Shown: positions 8,411 to 17,403, numbered from the stretch's first letter. The stretch is 64,000 bases of DNA from an uncultured Eubacteriales bacterium (GCA_905201285.1 CAJKNM010000001.1:4119-68118); one strand, 5' to 3'. Notes: generated from the letters alone by a model not told the origin. Numbers and translations: made by a program.

Positions 8411-10039
8411 TTAGAAATCGCTTAAGTTGTTGAATATTGCTATGTAGTCCTCAATGTCAACTTTGTTATCGCCGTTTACATCCATAGCTTTTGCCGTTTC
8501 CCAGTTTGTATCTGATGAGGTTGCCTGATAATATCTTTGTGCCTCGGTAATATCAATAATATCAACTTTGTTATCGCCGTTTACATCATAGCTCGGAACA
8601 AAAATGCTTGTCGAGGGTGCGGTGATTGTAACTGTGCCGTTCATAGCCGACTCCTCCTCACTGACAATGCCCGCTGCCTTAAAATCTGATATATCCGCTG
8701 TGATATTGCCTTTTGCACCGACTTTTAACGGAACGGAGATTTCGGCAAGTTTTGTTTTATTAGCGGAAGAGAAGCCTGTAACATTGCCCGTAATACCTAA
8801 GTATGCTTTTAATACAAGTTTGCCGTTTTCTTCTGACCATACAGATGTTCCGCCTATGAATTTATCGTTTGTTGAAACGATTTCTCCTTTGGCGACCTTT
8901 GATGAATCAAAAGATACCTTTAAAAGAACAGTATTAACATTCTCCGCACTGTCGAGATAAATGTTGTAAACAGCTTTTCCGTCTGTTATTTTATCCGCCT
9001 CGATTGAAACTGCTGCCGAAACTGTCTTAACGTCTGGTTCTGCGCCCGCAACGGCAATCTTTGTATTTTCGGGTGTATAATACTTTGTGTACGGTGAGGT
9101 TGATTCAAAAGCCTTGGCAACATCTTCATTTTTTACAATTACCTTGCTGCCCGCTTTCATCTCGGTGCACACCTCGGAGCCGAGCGACGGAGCGGTTTCG
9201 TGTTCAAGTATAATTTCCTCGATTGCCTTCATGCCGTTAAACGCATACCGCGCAATGCCTGTTACCGTTTGAGGAACCGTGATTTTCTTTAATGTTCCGT
9301 TTTCCTTAAATAACTGCGGACCGATTTCGGTAACGGTCTTGCCATTGACAGAACCCGGAATTGTAAACTCCGTCTCCTGCTTGCCAAACGGATATGCAGT
9401 CATAACGGCGCCCTCTCCGCTTACATCATACAAAATATTACCGTCAGACGCAAAATTTTCCGAACCGTCTGCAACGGATATAGATGTCAACGATGTGCAG
9501 CCGCGCAGAAAGTTGTTGTCTACCGAGCTTAACTGTTTCGGTAATTCTATAGACGTCAGCGATGTGCAGCCGGCAAAAACATCATTTCTGAACCTCAGCG
9601 AGGATTCGTCGCTCCCGGCAAATGTCACAGTTTCAAGTTTTGGGCAATCTTTAAATGCCGAAGCTGCAATCATTGACATAGTCCCCGGTATTGACACGCC
9701 CTTTAAATTCGGGCAATTTGCAAATGCGTTCAAAGATACGGTATCATATCCTTCCGAAATTACAACATCTGTAATAATTTCGTTTGCTGTAAATGCCGCA
9801 CCTACCGATGTTATCGCATATTCCGTTTCGCCAAACTTTGCAGTTGTCGGAAGTGTAATTTTGCCGTCGGTTCCTGTATATTTTGCAATACTTACTTTAA
9901 GCGAAGATCCGTATCCGCTTTTTTCTACAGTAAAATCCCCCACATCAACCGTTGCCGCATTCGCACCGACAGCGCTTATTCCCATAAGCATAACTGCCGA
10001 GCACATTGTTATCATTGCTTTTTTAAATAAATTTTTCAT
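8411..10039 (-). CDS. BspA-like leucine-rich-repeat protein with cohesin-like and dockerin modules
   Basis: A 542-residue secreted protein: signal peptide (1-28), LRR_5 repeats at about 45-300, a cohesin-like domain at about 340-480, and a dockerin at about 485-542 with calcium loops DVNGDNKVDIID and DVNGDNKVDIED. The stretch between the loops, ITEAQRYYQATSSDTNW, closely matches that of the 817-residue neighbour (ITEAQLYYRADKNSTNW), so the dockerins probably recognise the same partner. It lies between the small cohesin-like gene (15 bp upstream) and the larger LRR gene (12 bp downstream). Its cohesin-like domain resembles that of the 258-residue protein (KVYLGRTG versus KAYLGITG, ISVPLKV versus ISVPIDI), which suggests duplication within the operon. 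No enzyme domain is seen. Confidence 0.88.
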   Translation of the reverse strand: MKNLFKKAMITMCSAVMLMGISAVGANAATVDVGDFTVEKSGYGSSLKVSIAKYTGTDGKITLPTTAKFGETEYAITSVGAAFTANEIITDVVISEGYDTVSLNAFANCPNLKGVSIPGTMSMIAASAFKDCPKLETVTFAGSDESSLRFRNDVFAGCTSLTSIELPKQLSSVDNNFLRGCTSLTSISVADGSENFASDGNILYDVSGEGAVMTAYPFGKQETEFTIPGSVNGKTVTEIGPQLFKENGTLKKITVPQTVTGIARYAFNGMKAIEEIILEHETAPSLGSEVCTEMKAGSKVIVKNEDVAKAFESTSPYTKYYTPENTKIAVAGAEPDVKTVSAAVSIEADKITDGKAVYNIYLDSAENVNTVLLKVSFDSSKVAKGEIVSTNDKFIGGTSVWSEENGKLVLKAYLGITGNVTGFSSANKTKLAEISVPLKVGAKGNITADISDFKAAGIVSEEESAMNGTVTITAPSTSIFVPSYDVNGDNKVDIIDITEAQRYYQATSSDTNWETAKAMDVNGDNKVDIEDYIAIFNNLSDF

Positions 10040-10054
10040 AGCCTAATCTCCATT

Positions 10055-10831
10055 CTAATTATTTATTGTTGTTTTGTCTGCAAGCGGTCGCATCGAATCG
10101 ATTCCGTCCCAAATCATAACAGATACCGTTTCGGCTTGCCCGAAATCAATTCCGGTCGGTGATATTTCATTTTCGCCTTGCTTCAAGCCGATATTTTCTT
10201 TATACATTTTTACAAACCTGCCTTGAGTGTCATATAATGCATATATAACATCTGCAGTGCGATTATTTGATGAAAGAATATTCACCTTGTTTTTGTCAAA
10301 GCTCAATATACTGCATTCTCTGACTGTATATTTTATAGCATCCTCAGATACGACTATTGTTCCTTTTACCGCATTGCCGTCAGTCTGCGCAATGCCGGCA
10401 CACACTGCTTTAGTTACTGTTACACCAATCTCGCCAACCTTTGAAATATCAATAGGAACAGAAATCTGTGCCACCTTGATTTTATCGTCCGATGAGAACC
10501 CGACTTCTTGCCCGGTTCTGCCCAGATACACTTTTAACAAAGCATTGTGTTCATTGCTCCATTCACTGTGCAGTATATTAAAGCAGGCATTGTCCGCAAG
10601 GCTCATTGTTCCTTTTTCCTTTGATGTAAATTCCATTGTAAATATCACCGTGCTCAATGAGCGTGTATTCTCTTTATACACATCGTAATCAATTCCTTCG
10701 GCCGCTCGCCTCGGCTCAAGAATAATTTCGGTTTGCGGATTTGCACCCGCCTGTGCTGAAACAGATGTAATGCCTGCAGATAACAGTACGGCAGTCGTAA
10801 ACAGGCTCATTATTTTTTCTTGCAGTTTCAT
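10055..10831 (-). CDS. Secreted cohesin-like protein without dockerin, first gene of the surface operon
   Basis: A 258-residue protein with a signal peptide (1-26, ending SVSAQA) and one domain at about 35-170 that resembles the cohesin-like domains of its neighbours (for example LLKVYLGRTGQEVGFSSDDK). Then comes a C-terminal beta region at about 175-258, with YALYDTQGRFVKMYKENIGL. There is no dockerin and no SLH, sortase or membrane anchor. It starts at an ATG after AGAGGTG and is the promoter-proximal gene of the leftward four-gene operon. The palindrome at 10851-10866 lies 20 bp upstream, directly after a TATAAG -10. It could be a soluble cohesin-bearing adaptor, or the C-terminal region may bind a wall component. 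Both are inference. Confidence 0.75.
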   Translation of the reverse strand: MKLQEKIMSLFTTAVLLSAGITSVSAQAGANPQTEIILEPRRAAEGIDYDVYKENTRSLSTVIFTMEFTSKEKGTMSLADNACFNILHSEWSNEHNALLKVYLGRTGQEVGFSSDDKIKVAQISVPIDISKVGEIGVTVTKAVCAGIAQTDGNAVKGTIVVSEDAIKYTVRECSILSFDKNKVNILSSNNRTADVIYALYDTQGRFVKMYKENIGLKQGENEISPTGIDFGQAETVSVMIWDGIDSMRPLADKTTINN

Positions 10832-10850
10832 AATGTCACCTCTTTCTGTG

Positions 10851-10871
10851 GTTAGTGAAAACTAACTTATA
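10851..10871 (-). promoter_or_regulatory. Promoter -10 and overlapping GTTAG-N6-CTAAC operator for the surface operon
   Basis: GTTAGTGAAAACTAAC at 10851-10866 is a 16-bp palindrome. On the minus strand it directly follows a -10 element TATAAG (10866-10871), so it would cover the start of transcription. This is the same geometry as at the divergent protease gene. The -35 is weak in this AT-rich stretch. Confidence 0.6.
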
Positions 10872-10914
10872 TTTAAAAAAATAAATATTTGTATAAATCA
10901 CTTCCTTTCATATA

Positions 10915-10930
10915 GTTAGTTTAGGCTAAC
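10915..10930. promoter_or_regulatory. Second GTTAG-N6-CTAAC palindrome in the divergent intergenic region
   Basis: GTTAGTTTAGGCTAAC contains TTAGGCTAA, the core of the IdeR/DtxR consensus, and is the best match of the four copies to that consensus. It lies 48 bp upstream of the first box relative to the leftward operon. Confidence 0.6.
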
Positions 10931-10932
10931 TG

Positions 10933-10966
10933 CGGGTCTTGAAAAAAGAGTCTATTTCAAGACCCG
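10933..10966. other. Stem-loop between the divergent promoters
   Basis: CGGGTCTTGAAA at 10933-10944 pairs perfectly with 10955-10966 around a 10-base loop. It is not followed by a T-tract on either strand. It could insulate the divergent promoters or form a DNA cruciform. The remainder of the 322-bp gap between the two genes is AT-rich with no open reading frame of note. Confidence 0.55.
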
Positions 10967-11055
10967 AATGTTTGGTCGTCACACCATAATTAACAAAACA
11001 GAGTATATCATACTATATATGTCTTGTCAATACTATAAAAAATTTTTGTAGATAC

Positions 11056-11107
11056 TTTACAAATGAATTTATTTATGTTATACTTTGTCTTGTTAGTCGT
11101 CACTAAC
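11056..11107 (+). promoter_or_regulatory. Sigma-A promoter with GTTAG-N6-CTAAC operator for the protease gene
   Basis: A -35 TTTACA (11056-11061) and a -10 TATACT (11079-11084) are separated by exactly 17 bp. The palindrome GTTAGTCGTCACTAAC (11092-11107) begins about where transcription would start. A repressor bound here would block the promoter, which fits a metal-dependent repressor of the DtxR type. Confidence 0.65.
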
Positions 11108-11153
11108 CGTAAATAACGCCAACTTATTTACGAAAGGATTTGCAAAATAAAAG

Positions 11154-14100
11154 ATGAATAATCAGATTTTTAAACGCATTGCAACCGCTTTTGTTTCCGC
11201 TTGCCTTTTTATTTCGGGTTCCGGGGTATTTGCGGAGACAAATGATATTTTTGCAGTGCCGTCAAATGATATTAATAAGAGCGGAGAAAGGGGAAATGTT
11301 CGCATTATTGTTGAGCTTGATGACACTCCGCTTCTTTCTTACGGCGAAAAAATCAGCACATACTCAAATGTTCCCGATTTTCTCGCATCAAACGAAGCCA
11401 AAAGGATTGAGCAAAAGCTTGAGCAAAACCGCAAAGCCGTAAAAAAAGCGTTTGTGCAGAGCGGTATGGATTTCACAGTAAAGCGCGAATATTCGGCGGT
11501 AATGAACGGTTTGTCCGTGGAAGCCAATATTGATGACTTGAATGAAATCAAAGAAACTGACGGTGTAAAGGATGCTTTTGTTGCGGAATTTTATAGCCTT
11601 CCCAAGCCGGTAAATGCCTATTCAAACGGCGGAGTTTCCGCAATAGGCGGCGATATTGTCGGCGAAAAACTCGGTCTGACCGGTAAAAACAGTGCCGTTG
11701 CAATTCTTGATACGGGCCTCGACTTATCCCATCCTGCTTTTTCATCGGTAAACAGTCCGAAATATTCCAAGGATGATATTGAAAATGTTATCAAAAACAA
11801 TAAAATGACCATAGGTAAACTGAACGTTTCAAAAGTCTATATAAATGACAAAATTCCTTATGCGTATGATTATGCCGATGTTGATACAAATGTTTCAGGC
11901 GGCGATTCTCACGGCACTCATGTTGCCGGAATTGTGGGTGCAAACGGAGGCGGAATTGTTGAGGGAGTCGCACCCGATGCACAGCTTTTAATTATGAAGG
12001 TTTTCGGCGACTCAACAGGCGGCGCATATGATGATGATATTTTGGCGGCTCTTGATGATTCCGTTAAATTCGGGGTGGATTCCATCAACATGAGCCTCGG
12101 CTCCACGGCGGGTTTTTCGGAAAGCGCATATAAATCCATGCGTGAGGTATATAACCGTGTAAAAAATTCGGGAATTGCTTTATATTGTGCTGCCGGCAAT
12201 GAGTACAGTTCATCTTATCGGAACACTGCCGGCAACGATCTGCCGAAAGCAACGGAACCTGACAACGGCACAGTAGCTTCGCCGTCTACCTATGATGCTG
12301 CTCTTTCGGTTGCGAGCATGAATAATATAGAAACCACTTCGGTATATTTACTTGCAAGCGGCAGAAAAATCCGATATAACGACCCGTCCGAAAAACCGAG
12401 CGGTCAACTCACATCGCTTTCGGGTGCTTTTGAGTACGTTGATTGTGGTATAGGTGCGGCGGCAGATTTTTCAGATAAAAATTTAAAAGGGAAAATCGCT
12501 TTGATAAGACGTGCCGGTGAAGAAAACGGCGAAATTCTCACCTTTGCACAAAAAGAAACAAATGCAAAAAATGCAGGTGCGATTGCTGCGATTATTTACG
12601 ATAATGTAGACGGTGCTCTTGTAAATATGTCAACCGACAATAAGATACCGTGTGTGTTTATCAGTAAGGCAGACGGTGAGTATCTTTGCGAACAAGCTGA
12701 CAAACACCTTTCGGTAAGCGAAGATTATGTTGACAGATTTAAAGATAGTTACAGCGGAAAGATGAGCGACTTTTCGTCTTGGGGCATCACTCCGGATTTA
12801 AAACTAAAACCTGAAATTACAGCTCCCGGAGGGGATATTTATTCCACACTTCCGAACGGGCTTTACGGAAATATGAGCGGCACATCGATGGCATCGCCGC
12901 ATATGGCGGGGGCTGCGGCAGTTATGCAACAATACATACTTGAAAATAAAAACGGACTGAATATGACAGCGGCTGAAAGAACCAGTCTTTTTAATGCTCT
13001 TATGATGAGTACGGCTGTTCCGGTCAGAGATGTAAACGGTATTCCGTATTCGCCGAGAAAACAAGGTGCGGGACTTGTTCAGCTCCAAAATGCCGTAAAA
13101 ACAAATGCGTTTCTTTTAAATACAGATAACGGCAGACCGAAAGCCGAATTAGGCTATAATAAAATCGGACAGTATACCTTTGATTTTAAGGCGGTGTCTG
13201 CAAGCGGCAACGATATTCAATACGAGCCTTCGGTAACAGTTCTTACTGAGGACACCGTTATGGAAAACGGTGTTGTGTATATGGCGCAAAAAGCAAGAGA
13301 GCTTTCAAGCGAAGAGGTTACGATAACCTTGCCGAAGAAAATAACGCTTGCGCCGAACGGAGAAACCGATATAAATGTAAAAATTGAACTTACGGAAAAA
13401 GGCAAAGCAAATCTGAAAAAAGATTTTCCTAACGGTATTTATATTGAGGGTTATGTAACGCTTAATCCGATACAAAACGGCGAGGTGGCTCTTTCTTATC
13501 CGTTTATGGGGTTTTTTGGAGATTGGCAGGCTCTTTCCATGTTTGATTCAGACATTTATGATGATGAAACTGCGTCAATCTGTGAAACGCAAATCGGACA
13601 GTTCAGAAACAGTGACGGAGGCGGATATATTCTGGGTCACAACTATTATGTTGACGGTTCGGAAGAATATAATGCCGATAAAATTGCGATAAAAGGGAAC
13701 GAATCCGGCAAGAATGTTACCGCCGCCGTTTCTCTTTTGAGAAATGCCGACAAGCTTACATTTTCGGTGGAGGATATTGACGGAAATACCGTTTACAGCG
13801 AGAGCTTATCAAAGGTTTCAAAAACGCATTACTCCTCCGAAGCCTTTTACACGCCTATGGCGGCAAAAGGCTGGGAGCCGTTTGATACATGGAATACTCC
13901 GCTTGGTGACGGAAGCTATGTTTATAAAATCACGGCAGTGTTAGCCGGCAGGGAAGAAACAAGGTCTTTTCCGATAGTGATAGACAGTACGGCGCCGGAG
14001 GTATTATCAAGCAGAATTGAAGGCGCACGTTGGATTTTGAGCGTTCACGACAATCACTATATTCAGGGTATATGTGTAACGGCAAACGGCAAAGAACCGA

Positions 14101-15137
14101 TAACAAAATGGATAGAACCGGATGCCGAATCGGCTGATGCAATATCGGAAATTACATTTGATCTGTCATCTTCAGAATTTAAAGGACTGACGCAGGCAAA
14201 GATTGCACTGATAGATTATGCCGGAAACACATATCTTTCGGACTATTACTCGCTTTCGGGTGCGTCAATCGTATATCCTCAGTCGGTAACGCTTGACAAA
14301 TCGTCGCTTATAATGACCGAGGGTGAAAGTATAAGGCTTTCAGCCGAGGTTATGCCCGGAAATGCCTCTAACAGAACGGTTGCGTGGAGCACTTCAAATG
14401 CCGAAACGGCAGAAGTAACTGCAGACGGAATTGTTAATGCAAAAAAGTCTGGGAGTGCGATTATTACGGCAGAAACAATAAACGGAATAAAAGCAAGCTG
14501 CGAGATAACCGTAAATGCCAAAATGCCGGAAGCATTTTCTGTTGAGGCAGCCGTCACAGCTAAAAAGAATATCTTTGCCGGGGATATAATACCATTTGGA
14601 TTTCAACTTGGTAATATGAAAAAAGTTGCAACCGTTTCATTTACATTTGAAAAGGATGCTGCCCTGCAATATGCAAATCTGATCGGCAAAAATGGATTTA
14701 CACCGCTTGGAATCAAATGGAACGATGATAATACCGCAACAATAGCGTTGTCATATTTGCAGAACGGAGCAGGGGGGAGTGTGAGCAAACCGGAGTTTTT
14801 TGATGTTGCCGAAGTTCAGTTTAAAGAGATTCTTTCCGATATGTCCGTCGGTATAAAGCTTATTGATGTTTCTGCAGCAGGATATGATGAAAACGGAAAA
14901 GCGGTTTATTTTACAACGAAGATTACCGCAGAAAATGCAAATACAACCGTAATCAACAACCCAAGCTGTGATGTTAACAGCGACGGTATAATTGATCTTC
15001 TTGATATTACATATTGTCAAAAATATTATCGAAAAGATAAAAGCTCATCAGAATGGAATAATTTTAAGCGTTGTGATTTGGATGGTAACGGTTTGATTGA
15101 TATACAGGATTTAATTATTATTTTGAAAACAATGTAA
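11154..15137 (+). CDS. Subtilisin-like (S8) cell-surface protease with PA, Ig-like, cohesin-like and dockerin modules
   Basis: A 1327-residue secreted protease. Order: signal peptide (1-27), inhibitor I9-type propeptide (about 45-145), S8 catalytic domain (about 165-650) with a PA insert (about 400-540), fibronectin-like region (about 660-790), BIG2 Ig-like domain (about 1040-1120), cohesin-like domain (about 1125-1265), dockerin (about 1270-1327). The triad is complete: Asp186 in ILDTGLD, His253 in SHGTHVAG, Ser578 in GTSMASPHMAG. The layout resembles lactocepin/C5a-peptidase proteases, but instead of an LPXTG anchor it ends in a dockerin with loops DVNSDGIIDLLD and DLDGNGLIDIQD. It is divergent from the SLH/LRR operon and shares the palindromic operator, so it is probably the enzyme of the complex. 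The start follows AAAGGA at somewhat long spacing. Confidence 0.92.
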   Translation: MNNQIFKRIATAFVSACLFISGSGVFAETNDIFAVPSNDINKSGERGNVRIIVELDDTPLLSYGEKISTYSNVPDFLASNEAKRIEQKLEQNRKAVKKAFVQSGMDFTVKREYSAVMNGLSVEANIDDLNEIKETDGVKDAFVAEFYSLPKPVNAYSNGGVSAIGGDIVGEKLGLTGKNSAVAILDTGLDLSHPAFSSVNSPKYSKDDIENVIKNNKMTIGKLNVSKVYINDKIPYAYDYADVDTNVSGGDSHGTHVAGIVGANGGGIVEGVAPDAQLLIMKVFGDSTGGAYDDDILAALDDSVKFGVDSINMSLGSTAGFSESAYKSMREVYNRVKNSGIALYCAAGNEYSSSYRNTAGNDLPKATEPDNGTVASPSTYDAALSVASMNNIETTSVYLLASGRKIRYNDPSEKPSGQLTSLSGAFEYVDCGIGAAADFSDKNLKGKIALIRRAGEENGEILTFAQKETNAKNAGAIAAIIYDNVDGALVNMSTDNKIPCVFISKADGEYLCEQADKHLSVSEDYVDRFKDSYSGKMSDFSSWGITPDLKLKPEITAPGGDIYSTLPNGLYGNMSGTSMASPHMAGAAAVMQQYILENKNGLNMTAAERTSLFNALMMSTAVPVRDVNGIPYSPRKQGAGLVQLQNAVKTNAFLLNTDNGRPKAELGYNKIGQYTFDFKAVSASGNDIQYEPSVTVLTEDTVMENGVVYMAQKARELSSEEVTITLPKKITLAPNGETDINVKIELTEKGKANLKKDFPNGIYIEGYVTLNPIQNGEVALSYPFMGFFGDWQALSMFDSDIYDDETASICETQIGQFRNSDGGGYILGHNYYVDGSEEYNADKIAIKGNESGKNVTAAVSLLRNADKLTFSVEDIDGNTVYSESLSKVSKTHYSSEAFYTPMAAKGWEPFDTWNTPLGDGSYVYKITAVLAGREETRSFPIVIDSTAPEVLSSRIEGARWILSVHDNHYIQGICVTANGKEPITKWIEPDAESADAISEITFDLSSSEFKGLTQAKIALIDYAGNTYLSDYYSLSGASIVYPQSVTLDKSSLIMTEGESIRLSAEVMPGNASNRTVAWSTSNAETAEVTADGIVNAKKSGSAIITAETINGIKASCEITVNAKMPEAFSVEAAVTAKKNIFAGDIIPFGFQLGNMKKVATVSFTFEKDAALQYANLIGKNGFTPLGIKWNDDNTATIALSYLQNGAGGSVSKPEFFDVAEVQFKEILSDMSVGIKLIDVSAAGYDENGKAVYFTTKITAENANTTVINNPSCDVNSDGIIDLLDITYCQKYYRKDKSSSEWNNFKRCDLDGNGLIDIQDLIIILKTM

Positions 15138-15159
15138 AATATAAAAGGACATATCGCTG

Positions 15160-15184
15160 AAAAGGGGCAATATGCCCTTTTATA
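15160..15184 (+). terminator. Probable terminator after the protease gene
   Basis: AAAAGGGGCA, a short loop and TGCCCTTTT form an imperfect hairpin with one bulged G, followed by a T/A-rich tail, about 25 bp after the stop codon. Confidence 0.55.
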
Positions 15185-15215
15185 TATGCAGTTATTTTGA
15201 GTGGTTTTAAAGAGT

Positions 15216-16701
15216 GGGGGTGCGGACATATTCTTGGACTGTTTTATGCTGCTAATCCAAGATTATGCCTGTACTCCACAGGACTCATATAGCCCAGCGA
15301 TTGTTTGATACGTTTTGTATTATACCAAGTAATATAGTCGTTAATTTCATTTATAAAATCTTTCATTGAGACACCTATCCATGAACGCCCGTAAAACATT
15401 TCATTTTTTAATCTGCCGAAAAATCCTTCACACGCTGCATTGTCAGGAGAGCAGCCTTTCTTTGACATAGAACGTGTTAATTCGGCGGCTTCCATACGTT
15501 TTATCCATCACGTCCAGCGATAATGACAGCCTCTGTCTGTGTGTACAAGAGGATGCTCTGATGTTGATAATGTCCCAATAGCATCTTCAAGCATTTTATT
15601 AACCAAGATAGAATCAGGTGTCGTCCCAATATTCCATTTTACAACCATACCATCAAAACAATCAATAATAGGTGATAGATATACCTTCCCGGAAGGAATG
15701 GCAAATTCGGTTATATCCGTCAACCATTTCTGATTGGGTTTTTCTGCATGAAAATCACGATTAATTACATTCTCAACTTCAGGAGTGATTTCACCTTTAT
15801 ATGAACTATATTTCTTTTGTCGTTTAGACATGACTAAGAGATTTTCAGATTTCATGATATCACGAACTATCTTTTCTGAAATAGTAATTCCCAGTCTTTT
15901 CAATTCCTGATGAATCCTTCTATATCCGTAGCACTTTCTATTCTCGTTGAATAATTCTATTATCTTTTTACGAATATGGCTGTATTTATCAGGTTGCTTT
16001 ATTGCTGTTTTATGATAATAATAGCTGCTTTTTGCCATATTTAAAAGCCTTAACAAATTCGGCAGTGGATATCTGTCTTTCATAGCATCAATGACCACTG
16101 CTTTTTCATGGTTTTTTAGTTCCGTTACATTGATGCCGGGGTCTTTTTTTAACAAGTTCAATGCCTCTTTCAATACATCAACTTCCATTTGCAGCTGTTT
16201 AATTTGTTCCTGTAACTCAGAAATATCCTGAGTCGGTATAGATTTCGTATTAAAATCAATATTCTCGCGTTTGATTTGTTTCTTTGATGACATAAGACCT
16301 GCAACTCCGTATTTTTGATACTGCCGATACCAAGCATATATACTCATACGGCTATATCCTATTTCTCTTGATACATATTCTACACCTTCTCCAAGAGAAA
16401 AGCAACGCTTTATTGCTTCTAATTTTAAATTTATATCAGGATAACGTGGATGTTCAGGTGCATTAATATATTTTTGTTGAATTTGATAAGGTTTATTGGG
16501 AGAACCATGATAATCCTGTTTATTTGCAAGCATATTTCTATACCAATCATATAGCGTATGTCGTGACGGATATCCTAGATATGTTATGGTTGCCTGAACA
16601 GATCCTAATCGCTCATATTCTTTTAATGCATGCTCTTTTTGTTCTTTTGTGTACATATATATTTTACTCCTTTCAGAGTCCAAGAATATGTCCGCACCCC
16701 C
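15216..16701 (-). mobile_element. IS3-family insertion sequence
   Basis: A roughly 1.49-kb element bounded by perfect 25-bp inverted repeats at 15216-15240 and 16677-16701, reading inward GGGGGTGCGGACATATTCTT. It holds one transposase gene on the minus strand that nearly fills it. I could not find a matching 3- or 4-bp target duplication: the left flank ends AGT and the right flank begins CGC. Either the ends lie a few bases elsewhere or the flanks have rearranged. It lies between the protease gene and a TnpV-like locus. Confidence 0.85.
15244..16656 (-). pseudogene. IS3-family transposase, OrfA and OrfB in one frame, interrupted by an in-frame stop
   Basis: The reading frame begins MYTKEQKEHALKEYERLG at 16656, after AAAGGAG, and spans 471 codons. 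The N-terminal part has two helix-turn-helix regions and a leucine-rich coiled coil. The C-terminal part is an rve integrase core with DDE residues: WLTDITEF, SPIIDCFD, HTDRGCHY and, after the break, the Glu in CEGFFGRLK. OrfA and OrfB are in one continuous frame, without the programmed frameshift usual in this family. A TGA at 15508-15510 interrupts the frame right after HYRW; the frame continues in register with WIKRMEAAEL. A single substitution such as GGA to TGA would explain it. Other genes here end in TGA, so it is a true stop and the transposase is probably inactive. Confidence 0.85.
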
Positions 16702-16711
16702 CGCCCGCAGA

Positions 16712-17020
16712 TTACATATCCCGATATTGCCAAATTGCATTGTTGGCAATGTCAACAAGCTCGCCGTAGCTATAACCATTTGTCTGTCCATTCTGCCAAG
16801 CGCTAAAGAATATGCGATTTGATTTTGCTCTTGCATCGGCATATCCCAAACCATTCTGTACTTCTGTCAAAATATCGCCAATAAAGTTTTCAACAATGAT
16901 TATTGCTTCATTCGTGGCATTGCAGGGTGCCGACTCTCTCGGCACTTCTGCTGCATTTGCAGAAAAAGAACTTATTAAAATTGATGCGATTGATAATATG
17001 GATATGATTGATTTCTTCAT
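16712..17020 (-). CDS. Small secreted protein of unknown function
   Basis: A 102-residue protein with a clear signal peptide (1-23, MKKSIISILSIASILIS then SANA). The mature part is about 80 residues, with NATNEAIIIVENFIGDILTE and ending IWQYRDM. I recognise no family. Its start overlaps the stop of the TnpV-like gene by ATGA, so the two are translationally coupled. The stop lies only 10 bp from the right end of the IS3 element, so the insertion may have cut off further genes of the unit. The mature protein has one cysteine and no membrane segment. Confidence 0.65.
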   Translation of the reverse strand: MKKSIISILSIASILISSFSANAAEVPRESAPCNATNEAIIIVENFIGDILTEVQNGLGYADARAKSNRIFFSAWQNGQTNGYSYGELVDIANNAIWQYRDM

Positions 17021-17403
17021 CTTGAAACACCTCCTGCATAAACTATATCTTCAAATACAAATTCTTCTGCGGTGTGTTTTATCTGCTCTATAGCAGAAAA
17101 CCAGGCAAATTGGTCGTTAGCTTTGAGTTCTTCGGTGATGCCCTGTTTGATAACCAATTCTTTAATCAGTCTGTCAACCATTTCCTTTGCGGTTGTGTCA
17201 ATTTCTTCAAGATACGCAAGCCAAGTTCCATTCATCATTTTCGTTGAGTAAAAGCAAGGTCTGTTTTCTTTGATAAATTTTGCGTGCACTCTGCCATATT
17301 TACCGATTTTATAGACTTTTTCATCGGGTACAGTTAGGTTTGGAATGTAGTAATCTCCGTTTCTTACATACTCAATTCCATTTTCGATAAATCTTTCCTT
17401 CAT
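17017..17403 (-). CDS. tnpV: TnpV-family transposon-associated protein
   Basis: A 128-residue protein. The pattern GIEYVRNGDYYIPNL near the N-terminus, then KIGKYGRVHAKFI, ENRPCFYSTKMMNG and a C-terminal helical part with LKANDQFAWFSAIEQIKHTAEEFV, is typical of TnpV proteins found on clostridial mobile elements such as Tn4451-like transposons. Their exact role in transposition is not established. The start ATG at 17403 follows AAAGGAGG. No recombinase or other transposon gene is nearby, so this is probably a relic or a solo copy. It is coupled to the small secreted protein downstream. Confidence 0.75.
   Translation of the reverse strand: MKERFIENGIEYVRNGDYYIPNLTVPDEKVYKIGKYGRVHAKFIKENRPCFYSTKMMNGTWLAYLEEIDTTAKEMVDRLIKELVIKQGITEELKANDQFAWFSAIEQIKHTAEEFVFEDIVYAGGVSR

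Noticed and set aside
11056..11107. GTTAG boxes as Fur boxes or transposon ends
   Set aside because: They do not match the GATAATGATAATCATTATC-like Fur pattern, and flanking sequences are unrelated among copies, which rules out a mobile repeat.
15508..15510. TGA as a recoded sense codon (Trp, Gly or Sec)
   Set aside because: Many genes in the window end in TGA (for example portal and the ABC subunit at 47390), and no selenocysteine element is seen after it.
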